64,000 nucleotides of DNA from Shewanella mangrovi (GCF_000753795.1 NZ_JPEO01000003.1:1-64000); one strand, 5' to 3'; counted from the stretch's first letter, positions 9,447 to 17,756 are shown. Numbers and translations: made by a program. The notes: a model not told the origin generated them from the sequence alone.

Positions 9447-12236
9447 TTGCTGCCAAAAAGCGACATCATCACGAGCCCTAATGACACGCGCGAATACCGT
9501 TTTCTCACGCTGTCTAATGGTATGAAAACGATTCTGGTGAGCGACATGGAAGCCTCACAGGCAGCTGCATCGGTAGCGGTAAATGTCGGTCATTTTGACG
9601 ATCCTGTTACTCGACCAGGCATGGCGCATTTCTTGGAACATATGTTGTTTCTCGGTACAGAGAAATATCCTGACGCCGGTAGTTTTCTGGAATTCATTAA
9701 CCACCACGGCGGCAACAATAACGCCTGGACAGGTACCGAACACACCAATTTTTTCTTTGCTATCAATGCCGAAGTGTTTAACGAAGCCGTTGATCGCTTT
9801 AGCCAATTTTTTATTGCACCATTATTTAATCAGGAACTAGTAGACCGCGAACGACATGCCATCGAGTCCGAATTTCGACTTAAGCAAAAGGATGATATTC
9901 GCAGGGTCTATCAGGTACTTAAAGAAACGGTAAATCCTCAGCATCCCTTCTCAAAATTCTCCGTAGGTAATCTTGAGACACTTGCAGGAGAGCCTGCACA
10001 GCTTAGAGAAGAGTTACTGCAGTTCTATCAGCAGAATTACAGCGCTAATCTGATGAGCTTGTGCTTGGTAGCCCCCTGCTCACTCGACGAACTGGAAATA
10101 CTGGCGCACAAACATTTCGCTCTGGTAAAAAATCAGCAGCTAACCAAACCCTACCCTGAGACTCCGTTATTTACAGCTCACCAGTTAAGCAAGTTAATCA
10201 CTATCGTGCCGCTGAAAGAGCAAAAACGTCTCACACTGAGTTTTAGTATTCCAAGTATCCATGAGCAATACCATCAAAAGCCGCTGACCTTTATCAGTCA
10301 TCTACTAGGTAATGAAGCAGAAGGCAGCCTACTTTCTTGGCTTAAAAATCGCGGTTATGCGGTTAATTTATCCGCCGGTGGTGGTATTCAAGGATATAAT
10401 TTTAAAGAATACAACATCAGCGTACAGCTGACGGAAAAAGGCTTACAACACTATCAGGAAGTGATTTCGGCTTGCTTCGCTTTTATCAAATTAATAGCGA
10501 CACATGGGCTGGAAGCTTGGCGCTATGATGAAAGAGCCAATCTGCTTAAGTTGGCGTTCCGCTATCAAGAGCAAAGTAAGCCGATGGATTTAGCCAGCCA
10601 TCTCAGTATGAACTTGCATCACTTTTCACCTCAAGACGCAATTTGGGGCGATTACGTGATGAATGGCTTTAATAAAACACTCGCAGAACAGATGCTGTCG
10701 CTGATGACACCTGACAATATGCGCCTGCAGTTAGTCGCAACTGAATTGCCAGCGGACAAACAAGCAGACTGGTATCACACACCTTACGCCATTAATGAAA
10801 TATCCGCAGCCCAATTAGCGGTTTGGCGCTCTCCTAAAATTCCCGATGGTTTAAGCTTACCGGCGCCCAATCCGTTTATCGTAGAAGACAGCAATGCTCG
10901 ACAGGAAGCCGACGTATCCGCTTGTCCGATCATTGTCGCTGAAGCTGCGGGCTATCGTATCTGGCATAAAAAAGACGACGAATTTAATGTGCCTAAAGGC
11001 CATATCTATCTGTCACTTGACTCTGACGAAGCCAGCAAAACGGCGCGCCACGCTGCGTTAACGCGATTATACGTGGAGTTATTACTAGACCATCTGGCAG
11101 AGTATACCTATCCTGCGGAGGTCGCAGGATTAAGCTATAACATCTATCCCCATCAGGGGGGGATAACCTTGCATTTAGCTGGCTACACTGGTCAGCAGGA
11201 AAAGTTGCTGGATGTATTAATAGAAAATGCTAAAGGCTGCATGTTTACCGAACAGCGTTTTCACAATATCAAGTTGCAGTTGCTGCGGAGTTGGTACAAC
11301 CACCAACAAGCCAAGCCGATTTCACAACTTTTTACGAGCTTAACGGTGACATTGCAGCAGCGTAGTTTTGAGCCTCACAAAATGGCTGAACTATTGGAAG
11401 AATGTACACTGGAAGACCTGTGTGAACATGTCGCTGCGTTTTTCGACAAGATTTACCTAGAAGGCTTAGTGTACGGTGACTGGCTCACCTCGGAAGCCAA
11501 AACACTGTCTAAAAAAATGCGCCATATTCTGTCGCTAGTATCCAAACCTACTGACGAATCGGCACGCGAGTTAGTCGATATCCGCAATAAAGGGACGCTG
11601 TTGCGTGAACTTAATATTGCTCATCAAGATAGTGCTATTATCGTTTATTATCAGTCTGAACACGCTTGTCCAGAGCAGATGGCAATTTTCAGCTTGTTGA
11701 ACCACACCATGTCTTCGTCGTTTTTCCACGAACTACGTACTGAAAAACAACTGGGATATATGCTGGGAACCGGTTACTTACCGCTGAATCGCCACCCAGG
11801 CATTATCTTCTACGTCCAATCACCCGTTGCTGGCCCGCTAAAACTATTAGAAATCATTGACCAATTTATCGCCGATTTTAACTATGCGGTAATGCAAATC
11901 ACCAATACTCAGTGGGAAGCAACCAAGCAAGGATTGATCAATCAAGTCATGGAACATGATGCCAATATGAAAACTCGCAGCCAACGCTACTGGGTAAGTA
12001 TTGGCAACAAAGATTATGAGTTTAATCAACGCGAAACCGTAGTCGCTAAAATCAAACAACTCACTCGTGCCGATCTCATTAAATTTATGATGAAGAAAAT
12101 GCGCACAAAAACTGCGGATAGACTGGTTATTTTTAGTACTGGCGAACAACACAAACAAACAGATGCATTAACCGCAGGAGTTTCAATTGATGACTTGCGA
12201 GCATTTAAACAAAGCAGTGATAACTTTAATTTTTAA
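9447..12236 (+). CDS. M16 family zinc metallopeptidase (insulinase/pitrilysin-like)
   Basis: A 929-residue peptidase of the insulin-degrading-enzyme class. The inverted zinc motif HFLEH is at residues 61-65, with the distal glutamate in AIESEFRLK about 75 residues later, followed by the usual middle and C-terminal domains, including the substrate-pocket region around FFHELRTEKQLGYMLG. Pitrilysin (PtrA) of E. coli is periplasmic; no signal peptide is visible here, so the enzyme is probably cytoplasmic. The start is TTG, chosen because AAGAGA lies 8 bases upstream and the next in-frame ATG (9522) would cut into the conserved core. It degrades short to medium peptides by family inference. Confidence 0.88.
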   Translation: MLPKSDIITSPNDTREYRFLTLSNGMKTILVSDMEASQAAASVAVNVGHFDDPVTRPGMAHFLEHMLFLGTEKYPDAGSFLEFINHHGGNNNAWTGTEHTNFFFAINAEVFNEAVDRFSQFFIAPLFNQELVDRERHAIESEFRLKQKDDIRRVYQVLKETVNPQHPFSKFSVGNLETLAGEPAQLREELLQFYQQNYSANLMSLCLVAPCSLDELEILAHKHFALVKNQQLTKPYPETPLFTAHQLSKLITIVPLKEQKRLTLSFSIPSIHEQYHQKPLTFISHLLGNEAEGSLLSWLKNRGYAVNLSAGGGIQGYNFKEYNISVQLTEKGLQHYQEVISACFAFIKLIATHGLEAWRYDERANLLKLAFRYQEQSKPMDLASHLSMNLHHFSPQDAIWGDYVMNGFNKTLAEQMLSLMTPDNMRLQLVATELPADKQADWYHTPYAINEISAAQLAVWRSPKIPDGLSLPAPNPFIVEDSNARQEADVSACPIIVAEAAGYRIWHKKDDEFNVPKGHIYLSLDSDEASKTARHAALTRLYVELLLDHLAEYTYPAEVAGLSYNIYPHQGGITLHLAGYTGQQEKLLDVLIENAKGCMFTEQRFHNIKLQLLRSWYNHQQAKPISQLFTSLTVTLQQRSFEPHKMAELLEECTLEDLCEHVAAFFDKIYLEGLVYGDWLTSEAKTLSKKMRHILSLVSKPTDESARELVDIRNKGTLLRELNIAHQDSAIIVYYQSEHACPEQMAIFSLLNHTMSSSFFHELRTEKQLGYMLGTGYLPLNRHPGIIFYVQSPVAGPLKLLEIIDQFIADFNYAVMQITNTQWEATKQGLINQVMEHDANMKTRSQRYWVSIGNKDYEFNQRETVVAKIKQLTRADLIKFMMKKMRTKTADRLVIFSTGEQHKQTDALTAGVSIDDLRAFKQSSDNFNF

Positions 12237-12421
12237 TGCAATGTATGCGTTGCTAATAACGAGAGATGTTAGCGCACCGCGTACAATCGACGGAAACGTA
12301 GACAAAAGTAGCAAACTCGCTAGAATCGTATGTTAATTAATCGTTTAATTTTGACAAACTCATTACTTTCTGAAAGAGTTATGATTCAGATACTTGGCAT
12401 CAACTAAATAAAGACAACATT

Positions 12422-15400
12422 ATGCCGAATAGAACATTTTGGTTGCTTCTCATTCTTCAACTTTCCATTTCAGTAGCGGCCTTTTCTGCCCCAAGCAGAG
12501 CTTCCGATGACACGCCATCCGTTACAAGCGACACCAAAGCTGAATCTGTTGAAGATTCAGATGATAACTTCTCTCCACCAGTCCTACTTAACGTAGACAC
12601 CTATGGCGTATCAGAAGGACTTTCTCAAAGCACAGTCACCTCAGTGGCTGAGGACGACGATGGCTATATCTGGATTGGTACCCTCAACGGACTCAATAGG
12701 TTTGATGGTAAGGAGTTTAAACAGTTTTATGCGAATGATGGATCGGGGCTAGATAGTTCATTTATTCGAAATATATTTTTCTCTAAGTATTATAAGAGAA
12801 TCTACATTAAGACAGATGAGTCAATTTTTTACTTTGATAAAAAAATTGAAAAGTTTATAAATACCGCACTAGACCCAAAATCCATTAGTCTTTCTGAATA
12901 TCAAAAGATATCTTCTGATAGTTACACCTTTAATAGAAACATCGAAAATGATCATGAAATTAATATCGACAATTTCAAAACATCAATTTTCTTTAAAAAC
13001 GTATTATATACTTTAGATTCTGATGGCAATCTTTATAGGAATGGTGAAGATATTATCAGAACTAATATAATTGATATTGTAAGTACAACCAACGATCTTG
13101 TTGCATTATCAAAAGATAAAATTGAGTTCATTGAACAAAAACAGATTATAAAAACCAATATGGATGCAATCTATGTAAAAAATGGAACTTTGTATTCTAT
13201 AAAAAAATCTGACATATATAAAATCAAAAATGATGAAGTAATAAAAATAGGAAGAATAAATTCCAAGAATTTTTATATAAGTAAAAATCATTACATAAAA
13301 ACAATTCGCAGTGGAGTAATACTTTCTAACCTAAATGAAGGTTTTTTGTATATGGGGAAAACAAAAAACCTTCTAAAAACTATCGAGAAGTTTCAAAGTC
13401 CTGTTTGGTCTATATCAAAAACCCTTGATCTGAAAAATAATAGTTTTAACTTTGTTATTGCTGACAACAGTACAAATATCAAAGTTTTTGACGAAAAATT
13501 CCGAGAAAATCTTGATGTGAACTGTAATATCGCAGGAGCAAAATCAGCCACTATTTATAATGAACACATATATTTAGGATCATTAAACGGCGTATTCGAA
13601 TGTACATTCGATGGAAAGAACAGAAAAATTTTAGATAAGCCAGCCACAGTAATTAAAAGCTACAATAATAGCCTACTAATCGGTGCTGCCGACGGTGAAA
13701 TATACAAATTCGACAGCAATAGTGGAATCCAATTAATATATAGCATTCCAAACAAAAATCCAATATTTGACATATACGAATCGCAAAAAAATAATGAGAT
13801 TTACATTGCTCACCAAGATGGTATGGAAAGGATTGAATTATCATTAGATAAAACAACCTTGAAAAACTCATACACCGAAGTTTCCGGGAAAATAGTATTC
13901 TGCATATTAAAAGATGGAGATATAATATATATTGGAACTAATGACGGTGTATTCACTCTTAAAGATGGCAACCTATCAAAAATAAGCAGAAGTAAAAAAT
14001 CAGTTTTTTCAATAACAAAGATAAATGATATAGTAGTAGCTAGTTCAATTAATGAAGTCCAACTATTTAATAACGAAAAAACATATATTATAAATTCGTT
14101 AATGGGTGCTCAGTACGAATACAACAGCCAAAGCGCAGCCAATAATGGAAAATATATCTTACTTGGAGGAAGTGAGGGATTAAGTATATTTGAGCCTAAA
14201 GATTTAATAAAAACAATAACCGAAACAAAAAAAATCGAAACTAATATAGACTCTATACTTGTATTTAACATCCCACTAAAGCCCGGGACGGTGAAACTTC
14301 CAGAAGCAGCTTCAATAGCAAATGAAATAACATTGAAATATACTGATTACCCATTTACACTTAAGTTTAATAGTCCTTCGAGCAGTTCTTTTGAACCTGA
14401 ATATAAATACCGATTAGCAGGACTATCTTCCGAATGGATTGCAAGCAACAAAAATCAAAGTGCTACCTACACTAATCTTTCTCCAGGAAAATATGAATTC
14501 CAAGTTTATGCTGTTAACCCGATCAACGATGAATCTGGTGCTATAAAATCAATTGGTGTAGTTATTACTCCGCCATGGTGGCTATCAATTGAAGCCAAAT
14601 TGATCTACTCACTAATAGTATCGCTGATTGTCATCTTTTTAATTAAAGCCATTTTAAGAAAAAGACAAATTCAACGCCAAATAGCTCAGAGTGAAGAACG
14701 CCTTAAACTTTCACTGTGGGGAAGCGGTGATGAAATGTGGGACTGGGATATTGAGACAGGCAAAATCTACCGCTCCAATATATGGGGGGCCCTTGAATTC
14801 CCTATGGATGGTCAGCGCTCTGGTAAAGATGGAGAAGAAAGTAATATTCATCCGCAAGATCAGCTAAGGGTAAGAGAGGCCTTAGATAAACATTTTGTTG
14901 GTGAAACTGATCATTTCGAAGCAACATATCGTGTAAGAAGTAAAAATGGCGATTGGTTGTGGATTCTCGATAGAGCAAAAATCGTAGAGCGTGATGATAA
15001 AGATCAGCCTCTTCGCATGACCGGTACAATTAAGAATATCAATAGTTTTAAAACTGCCGAGGAACAGCTCAGGCTGTTTGAACGTGCTATTGAAAATATA
15101 TCAGAAGGTGTATTCATTCTCGATATAGACTTCAATTTCGTTGAGGTAAATGAGGCAGCTTGTGATATCACTCGCTACACACATGATGAAATGGTAGGAG
15201 TGCCACTCTACTTTGCAAAATACTCAGAAGATTACAATAAACAGATTGTTCTGTTACTTAAGCAACAAGGCCGATGGAATACTGAAATCGAAGTAATACG
15301 TGGCGATAGCACAGAGTTCTTGATGGAACTGACTATCGATGCAATTTACGACGAACAAGGCGTATTAACTCATTATGTTGGTGTTTTCTCAGATATTTCT

Positions 15401-16738
15401 CACCGTAAAAAGCAAGAAGCTGAATTACGACGATTAACCAACAATGATTTACTAACTGGGCTGCCTAATCGATCGAATCTGCAAGTGACGTTAGAAAACC
15501 TTGTGAAAAAAGATAGTCATCATACGTTAATGATGATGGATTTAGATAATTTCAAAAAAATTAACGACTCCCTTGGTCATCAAATCGGTGATGAGCTGTT
15601 AAAGAATGTAGCAACAAGACTACGCAAAGTTGTGCCCAAGCACACCAACCTCTATCGTCTTGGCGGGGACGAATTTGCTATTTTGATTGATAACAATCCT
15701 GATATAGGCTCTAGCGCAATTATTGCCAATGATATTATTGAAGCATTTAGAGCACCGTTTGAGCTCTCAGAAGAAATTTTAGTTGTCGGTGTGAGTATTG
15801 GTATCGTGCTGTATCCTGAAGACGAACAAAACGAGCAGGCATTGCTACGTAAAGCAGATATTGCCATGTATCATGCAAAGTCTGCTGGCGGCAACCGATA
15901 TCAGTTTTATTCTGAATCACTTAATCGTAATGCTCTGCGTCAACTTGAAGTTGAAAGTCTTATCCGTGAAGCATTACGAGATGATCTATTTGAAGTATAT
16001 TTTCAACCCAAAATTAGTTTAGCGACGACCAAACTTGCGGGAATGGAAGCACTTGTTCGCTTAAATCATCCTAAACACGGTCTGATTTCCCCGGCGGAGT
16101 TTATTCCTCTCGCAGAAGAAACCGGTTTAATTGTCGAGATTGGCGATGTTGTGCTTAAAAAAGCCTGTTTCGCCGCCCAAGGTTGGCGTGAACAAGGATT
16201 ATTTAACGGCCGAGTCGCCGTCAACCTTTCGTCACGTCAGTTTGCGTTACCAGACCTGCAGACACGTATTGAAACGATTTTGCAATTAACTAAGCTCCCT
16301 GCTTCCAATCTTGAATTAGAAATTACCGAAGGTACCGTTATTAAGCAGCCAGAGAAAGCTATTAAAGTGATGCATCAATTAGCAAAACTCGGCATTAGTT
16401 TAGCACTTGATGATTTCGGTACTGGCTACTCATCATTATCTTATTTAAAACGTTTTCCTATTCACACACTAAAAATTGACAAAGCCTTTGTTGACGATAT
16501 CGATAAATCAGACAGAGACCTAAAGATGGTCGATTCAATTATCACAATTGCACACAACATGGGACTCTCAGTTGTCGGTGAAGGAGTGGAGCAAACTGCA
16601 CAACTCAATATACTCAGAGCTTTAAAATGCGAGGAAATACAGGGATTTATATATAGCAAGGCAATATCACGTGATGATTTCACATCTTACTTAGAACGAG
16701 ATTGTCTGGAGAAAAATTTAGGGAACGGAACCGAATAG
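12422..16738 (+). CDS. membrane sensor with N-terminal propeller and PAS-PAS-GGDEF-EAL output
   Basis: A 1438-residue protein predicted to sense a periplasmic signal and make or break cyclic di-GMP. In order: a signal peptide (about 1-28); a periplasmic two-component-regulator-type beta-propeller starting near residue 70 (SVAEDDDGYIWIGTLNGLNRFDG); a Y_Y_Y domain around 636-707; one membrane helix near 726-745; a PAS_3-like domain (about 758-878); a second PAS (about 880-1000); GGDEF (RLGGDEFAIL near 1078); and EAL (GMEALVRL near 1207, DDFGTGYSS near 1329). Both catalytic motifs look intact. The inhibitory RxxD site five residues before GGDEF is absent (PKHT instead). DNA for roughly 12.75-14.55 kb is markedly more AT-rich than the cytoplasmic half. 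Ligand unknown. Confidence 0.9.
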   Translation: MPNRTFWLLLILQLSISVAAFSAPSRASDDTPSVTSDTKAESVEDSDDNFSPPVLLNVDTYGVSEGLSQSTVTSVAEDDDGYIWIGTLNGLNRFDGKEFKQFYANDGSGLDSSFIRNIFFSKYYKRIYIKTDESIFYFDKKIEKFINTALDPKSISLSEYQKISSDSYTFNRNIENDHEINIDNFKTSIFFKNVLYTLDSDGNLYRNGEDIIRTNIIDIVSTTNDLVALSKDKIEFIEQKQIIKTNMDAIYVKNGTLYSIKKSDIYKIKNDEVIKIGRINSKNFYISKNHYIKTIRSGVILSNLNEGFLYMGKTKNLLKTIEKFQSPVWSISKTLDLKNNSFNFVIADNSTNIKVFDEKFRENLDVNCNIAGAKSATIYNEHIYLGSLNGVFECTFDGKNRKILDKPATVIKSYNNSLLIGAADGEIYKFDSNSGIQLIYSIPNKNPIFDIYESQKNNEIYIAHQDGMERIELSLDKTTLKNSYTEVSGKIVFCILKDGDIIYIGTNDGVFTLKDGNLSKISRSKKSVFSITKINDIVVASSINEVQLFNNEKTYIINSLMGAQYEYNSQSAANNGKYILLGGSEGLSIFEPKDLIKTITETKKIETNIDSILVFNIPLKPGTVKLPEAASIANEITLKYTDYPFTLKFNSPSSSSFEPEYKYRLAGLSSEWIASNKNQSATYTNLSPGKYEFQVYAVNPINDESGAIKSIGVVITPPWWLSIEAKLIYSLIVSLIVIFLIKAILRKRQIQRQIAQSEERLKLSLWGSGDEMWDWDIETGKIYRSNIWGALEFPMDGQRSGKDGEESNIHPQDQLRVREALDKHFVGETDHFEATYRVRSKNGDWLWILDRAKIVERDDKDQPLRMTGTIKNINSFKTAEEQLRLFERAIENISEGVFILDIDFNFVEVNEAACDITRYTHDEMVGVPLYFAKYSEDYNKQIVLLLKQQGRWNTEIEVIRGDSTEFLMELTIDAIYDEQGVLTHYVGVFSDISHRKKQEAELRRLTNNDLLTGLPNRSNLQVTLENLVKKDSHHTLMMMDLDNFKKINDSLGHQIGDELLKNVATRLRKVVPKHTNLYRLGGDEFAILIDNNPDIGSSAIIANDIIEAFRAPFELSEEILVVGVSIGIVLYPEDEQNEQALLRKADIAMYHAKSAGGNRYQFYSESLNRNALRQLEVESLIREALRDDLFEVYFQPKISLATTKLAGMEALVRLNHPKHGLISPAEFIPLAEETGLIVEIGDVVLKKACFAAQGWREQGLFNGRVAVNLSSRQFALPDLQTRIETILQLTKLPASNLELEITEGTVIKQPEKAIKVMHQLAKLGISLALDDFGTGYSSLSYLKRFPIHTLKIDKAFVDDIDKSDRDLKMVDSIITIAHNMGLSVVGEGVEQTAQLNILRALKCEEIQGFIYSKAISRDDFTSYLERDCLEKNLGNGTE

Positions 16739-16744
16739 TCAATC

Positions 16745-16756
16745 GTCAAAATTACG
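16745..16756 (+). repeat. left 12-bp direct repeat flanking the repeat-protein cassette
   Basis: GTCAAAATTACG begins 7 bases after the stop codon of the GGDEF-EAL gene. The same 12 bases occur at 17695-17706, on the other side of the cassette. It may mark a duplicated target or recombination site. Confidence 0.6.
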
Positions 16757-16766
16757 ACGTTAAAAA

Positions 16767-16783
16767 TTGGCACGCTAGATGCT
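16767..16783 (+). promoter_or_regulatory. candidate sigma-54 promoter of the repeat-protein gene
   Basis: TTGGCACG-CTAG-ATGCT has the invariant GG (16769-16770) and GC (16781-16782) separated by exactly 10 bases. It differs from the sigma-54 consensus TGGCACG-N4-TTGC at one position. Transcription would start near 16793, giving an untranslated leader of about 60 bases before the ATG at 16857. No enhancer-binding-protein gene lies nearby. Confidence 0.6.
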
Positions 16784-16856
16784 TTATCTACTCTGACCTG
16801 TGTAACGAGCCTGTCGGCTTAGACGCTTACTAAACATAGAAAAGAGAGATAGAGAT

Positions 16857-17501
16857 ATGATTAAAGGATTCGTTCTGTCCGCTACTGCGTTAGCTTGTTT
16901 TAGTGTTTTTGCTGCTGCTCCTGGCATCAAACTGCAACCAGTTGAAGTTGCTGCTGCCCCTGGCATCAAACTGCAACCTATTGAAGTTGCTGCTGCCCCT
17001 GGCATCAAACTGCAACCTATTGAAGTTGCTGCTGCCCCTGGCATCAAACTGCAACCTATTGAAGTTGCTGCTGCCCCTGGCATCAAACTGCAACCTATTG
17101 AAGTTGCTGCTGCCCCTGGCATCAAACTGCAACCTATTGAAGTTGCTGCTGCCCCTGGCATCAAACTGCAACCTATTGAAGTTGCTGCTGCCCCTGGCAT
17201 CAAACTGCAACCTATTGAAGTTGCTGCTGCCCCTGGCATCAAACTGCAACCTATTGAAGTTGCTGCTGCCCCTGGCATCAAACTGCAACCTATTGAAGTT
17301 GCTGCTGCCCCTGGCATCAAACTGCAACCTATTGAAGTTGCTGCTGCCCCTGGCATCAAACTGCAACCTATTGAAGTTGCTGCTGCCCCTGGCATCAAAC
17401 TGCAACCAGTTGAAGTTGCCGCTGCCCCTGGCATCAAACTGCAACCAGTTGAAGTTGCTGCGGCCCCTGGCATTAAACTCCAACCAATCGAAGTCGCTTA
17501 A
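16857..17501 (+). CDS. exported protein of fifteen 13-residue tandem repeats
   Basis: I do not recognise this 214-residue protein. Residues 1-19 form a Sec signal peptide (MIKGFVLSATALACFSVFA); residues 20-214 are exactly 15 copies of AAPGIKLQPIEVA. Copies 1, 13 and 14 have Val for Ile at position 10; otherwise the units are identical in protein. The mature protein has no Cys, Ser, Thr, Trp, Tyr or Phe. Each unit carries one Lys and one Glu and alternates hydrophobic with polar residues (I-K-L-Q, I-E-V), suggesting a short beta hairpin or solenoid. Every junction (EVA-AAPG) resembles the signal-peptidase junction (VFA-AAPG). It follows a sigma-54-like promoter and an AG-rich ribosome site and precedes a 38-residue gene. 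Surface matrix protein and multi-copy peptide precursor are both possible. Confidence 0.85.
   Translation: MIKGFVLSATALACFSVFAAAPGIKLQPVEVAAAPGIKLQPIEVAAAPGIKLQPIEVAAAPGIKLQPIEVAAAPGIKLQPIEVAAAPGIKLQPIEVAAAPGIKLQPIEVAAAPGIKLQPIEVAAAPGIKLQPIEVAAAPGIKLQPIEVAAAPGIKLQPIEVAAAPGIKLQPIEVAAAPGIKLQPVEVAAAPGIKLQPVEVAAAPGIKLQPIEVA
16914..17498 (+). repeat. 39-bp tandem repeat array, 15 units
   Basis: Fifteen head-to-tail 39-bp units with no spacers. Units 2-12 are identical at DNA level. Unit 1 differs by CCA-GTT and a third-base change; 13 and 14 have CCA-GTT; unit 15 carries several silent third-base changes plus CCA-ATC. Identity in the centre with divergent ends indicates recent expansion or homogenisation, so copy number probably varies between strains. 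The unit is a multiple of three, so all frames stay open. Confidence 0.97.
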
Positions 17502-17512
17502 GGAGAATCACT

Positions 17513-17629
17513 ATGCTGAATTCAATCAAAAAAGCGCTGGGTATTGCTAAACCACAACGTAAAAAAGCTAAACTGCCACAAGGCTTAGTTCAACTTGAGG
17601 TTGTTAATGCTAAAGGTTGGTGGAACTAA
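17513..17629 (+). CDS. 38-residue basic peptide ending Gly-Trp-Trp-Asn
   Basis: I do not recognise this small protein. It has an excellent ribosome site: AAGGAGA overlaps the stop codon of the repeat-protein gene, 7 bases before the ATG, so both genes are co-translated from one message. The peptide has 8 Lys/Arg and one Glu (net about +7), concentrated in residues 6-20, then LPQGLVQLEVVNA, which loosely resembles the upstream repeat (G-I-K-L-Q-P-I-E-V-A-A), and finishes KGWWN. There is no signal peptide. A perfect terminator follows 26 bases after the stop. It could be a partner or chaperone for the repeat protein, an antimicrobial-like peptide, or a modified-peptide precursor; no maturation enzyme lies nearby. 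Confidence 0.75.
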   Translation: MLNSIKKALGIAKPQRKKAKLPQGLVQLEVVNAKGWWN

Positions 17630-17655
17630 TTGGACAAATCCAATTAAGAATATCA

Positions 17656-17684
17656 AAAAGGGAGCTCAGGCTCCCTTTTATTTT
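17656..17684. terminator. terminator of the repeat-protein cassette and of ybbP
   Basis: AAAAGGGAGC (17656-17665) pairs perfectly with GCTCCCTTTT (17670-17679) around a TCAG loop, followed by ATTTT. On the minus strand five T residues follow, so it can also end ybbP transcription. Confidence 0.92.
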
Positions 17685-17694
17685 ATATGTAACA

Positions 17695-17706
17695 GTCAAA
17701 ATTACG
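17695..17706 (+). repeat. right 12-bp direct repeat flanking the repeat-protein cassette
   Basis: A perfect second copy of GTCAAAATTACG, 938 bases after the end of the copy at 16745-16756 and 50 bases before the end of ybbP. Together the copies bracket promoter, both genes and terminator. Confidence 0.6.
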
Positions 17707-17756
17707 GCATATATTTACCGCAAGGCAATGCCTCTACGGCTAATTATTACCCATAA

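Noticed and set aside
16914..17498. Tandem 39-bp repeats as a possible CRISPR array.
   Set aside because: Units are contiguous with no spacers, the period codes in frame, and no cas genes are present.
16784..17550. Three further long open frames across the repeat array (two minus-strand, one other plus-strand frame), also internally repetitive.
   Set aside because: A 39-bp period leaves every frame free of stops. Only the frame at 16857 has a signal peptide, a ribosome-site context and a start outside the array.
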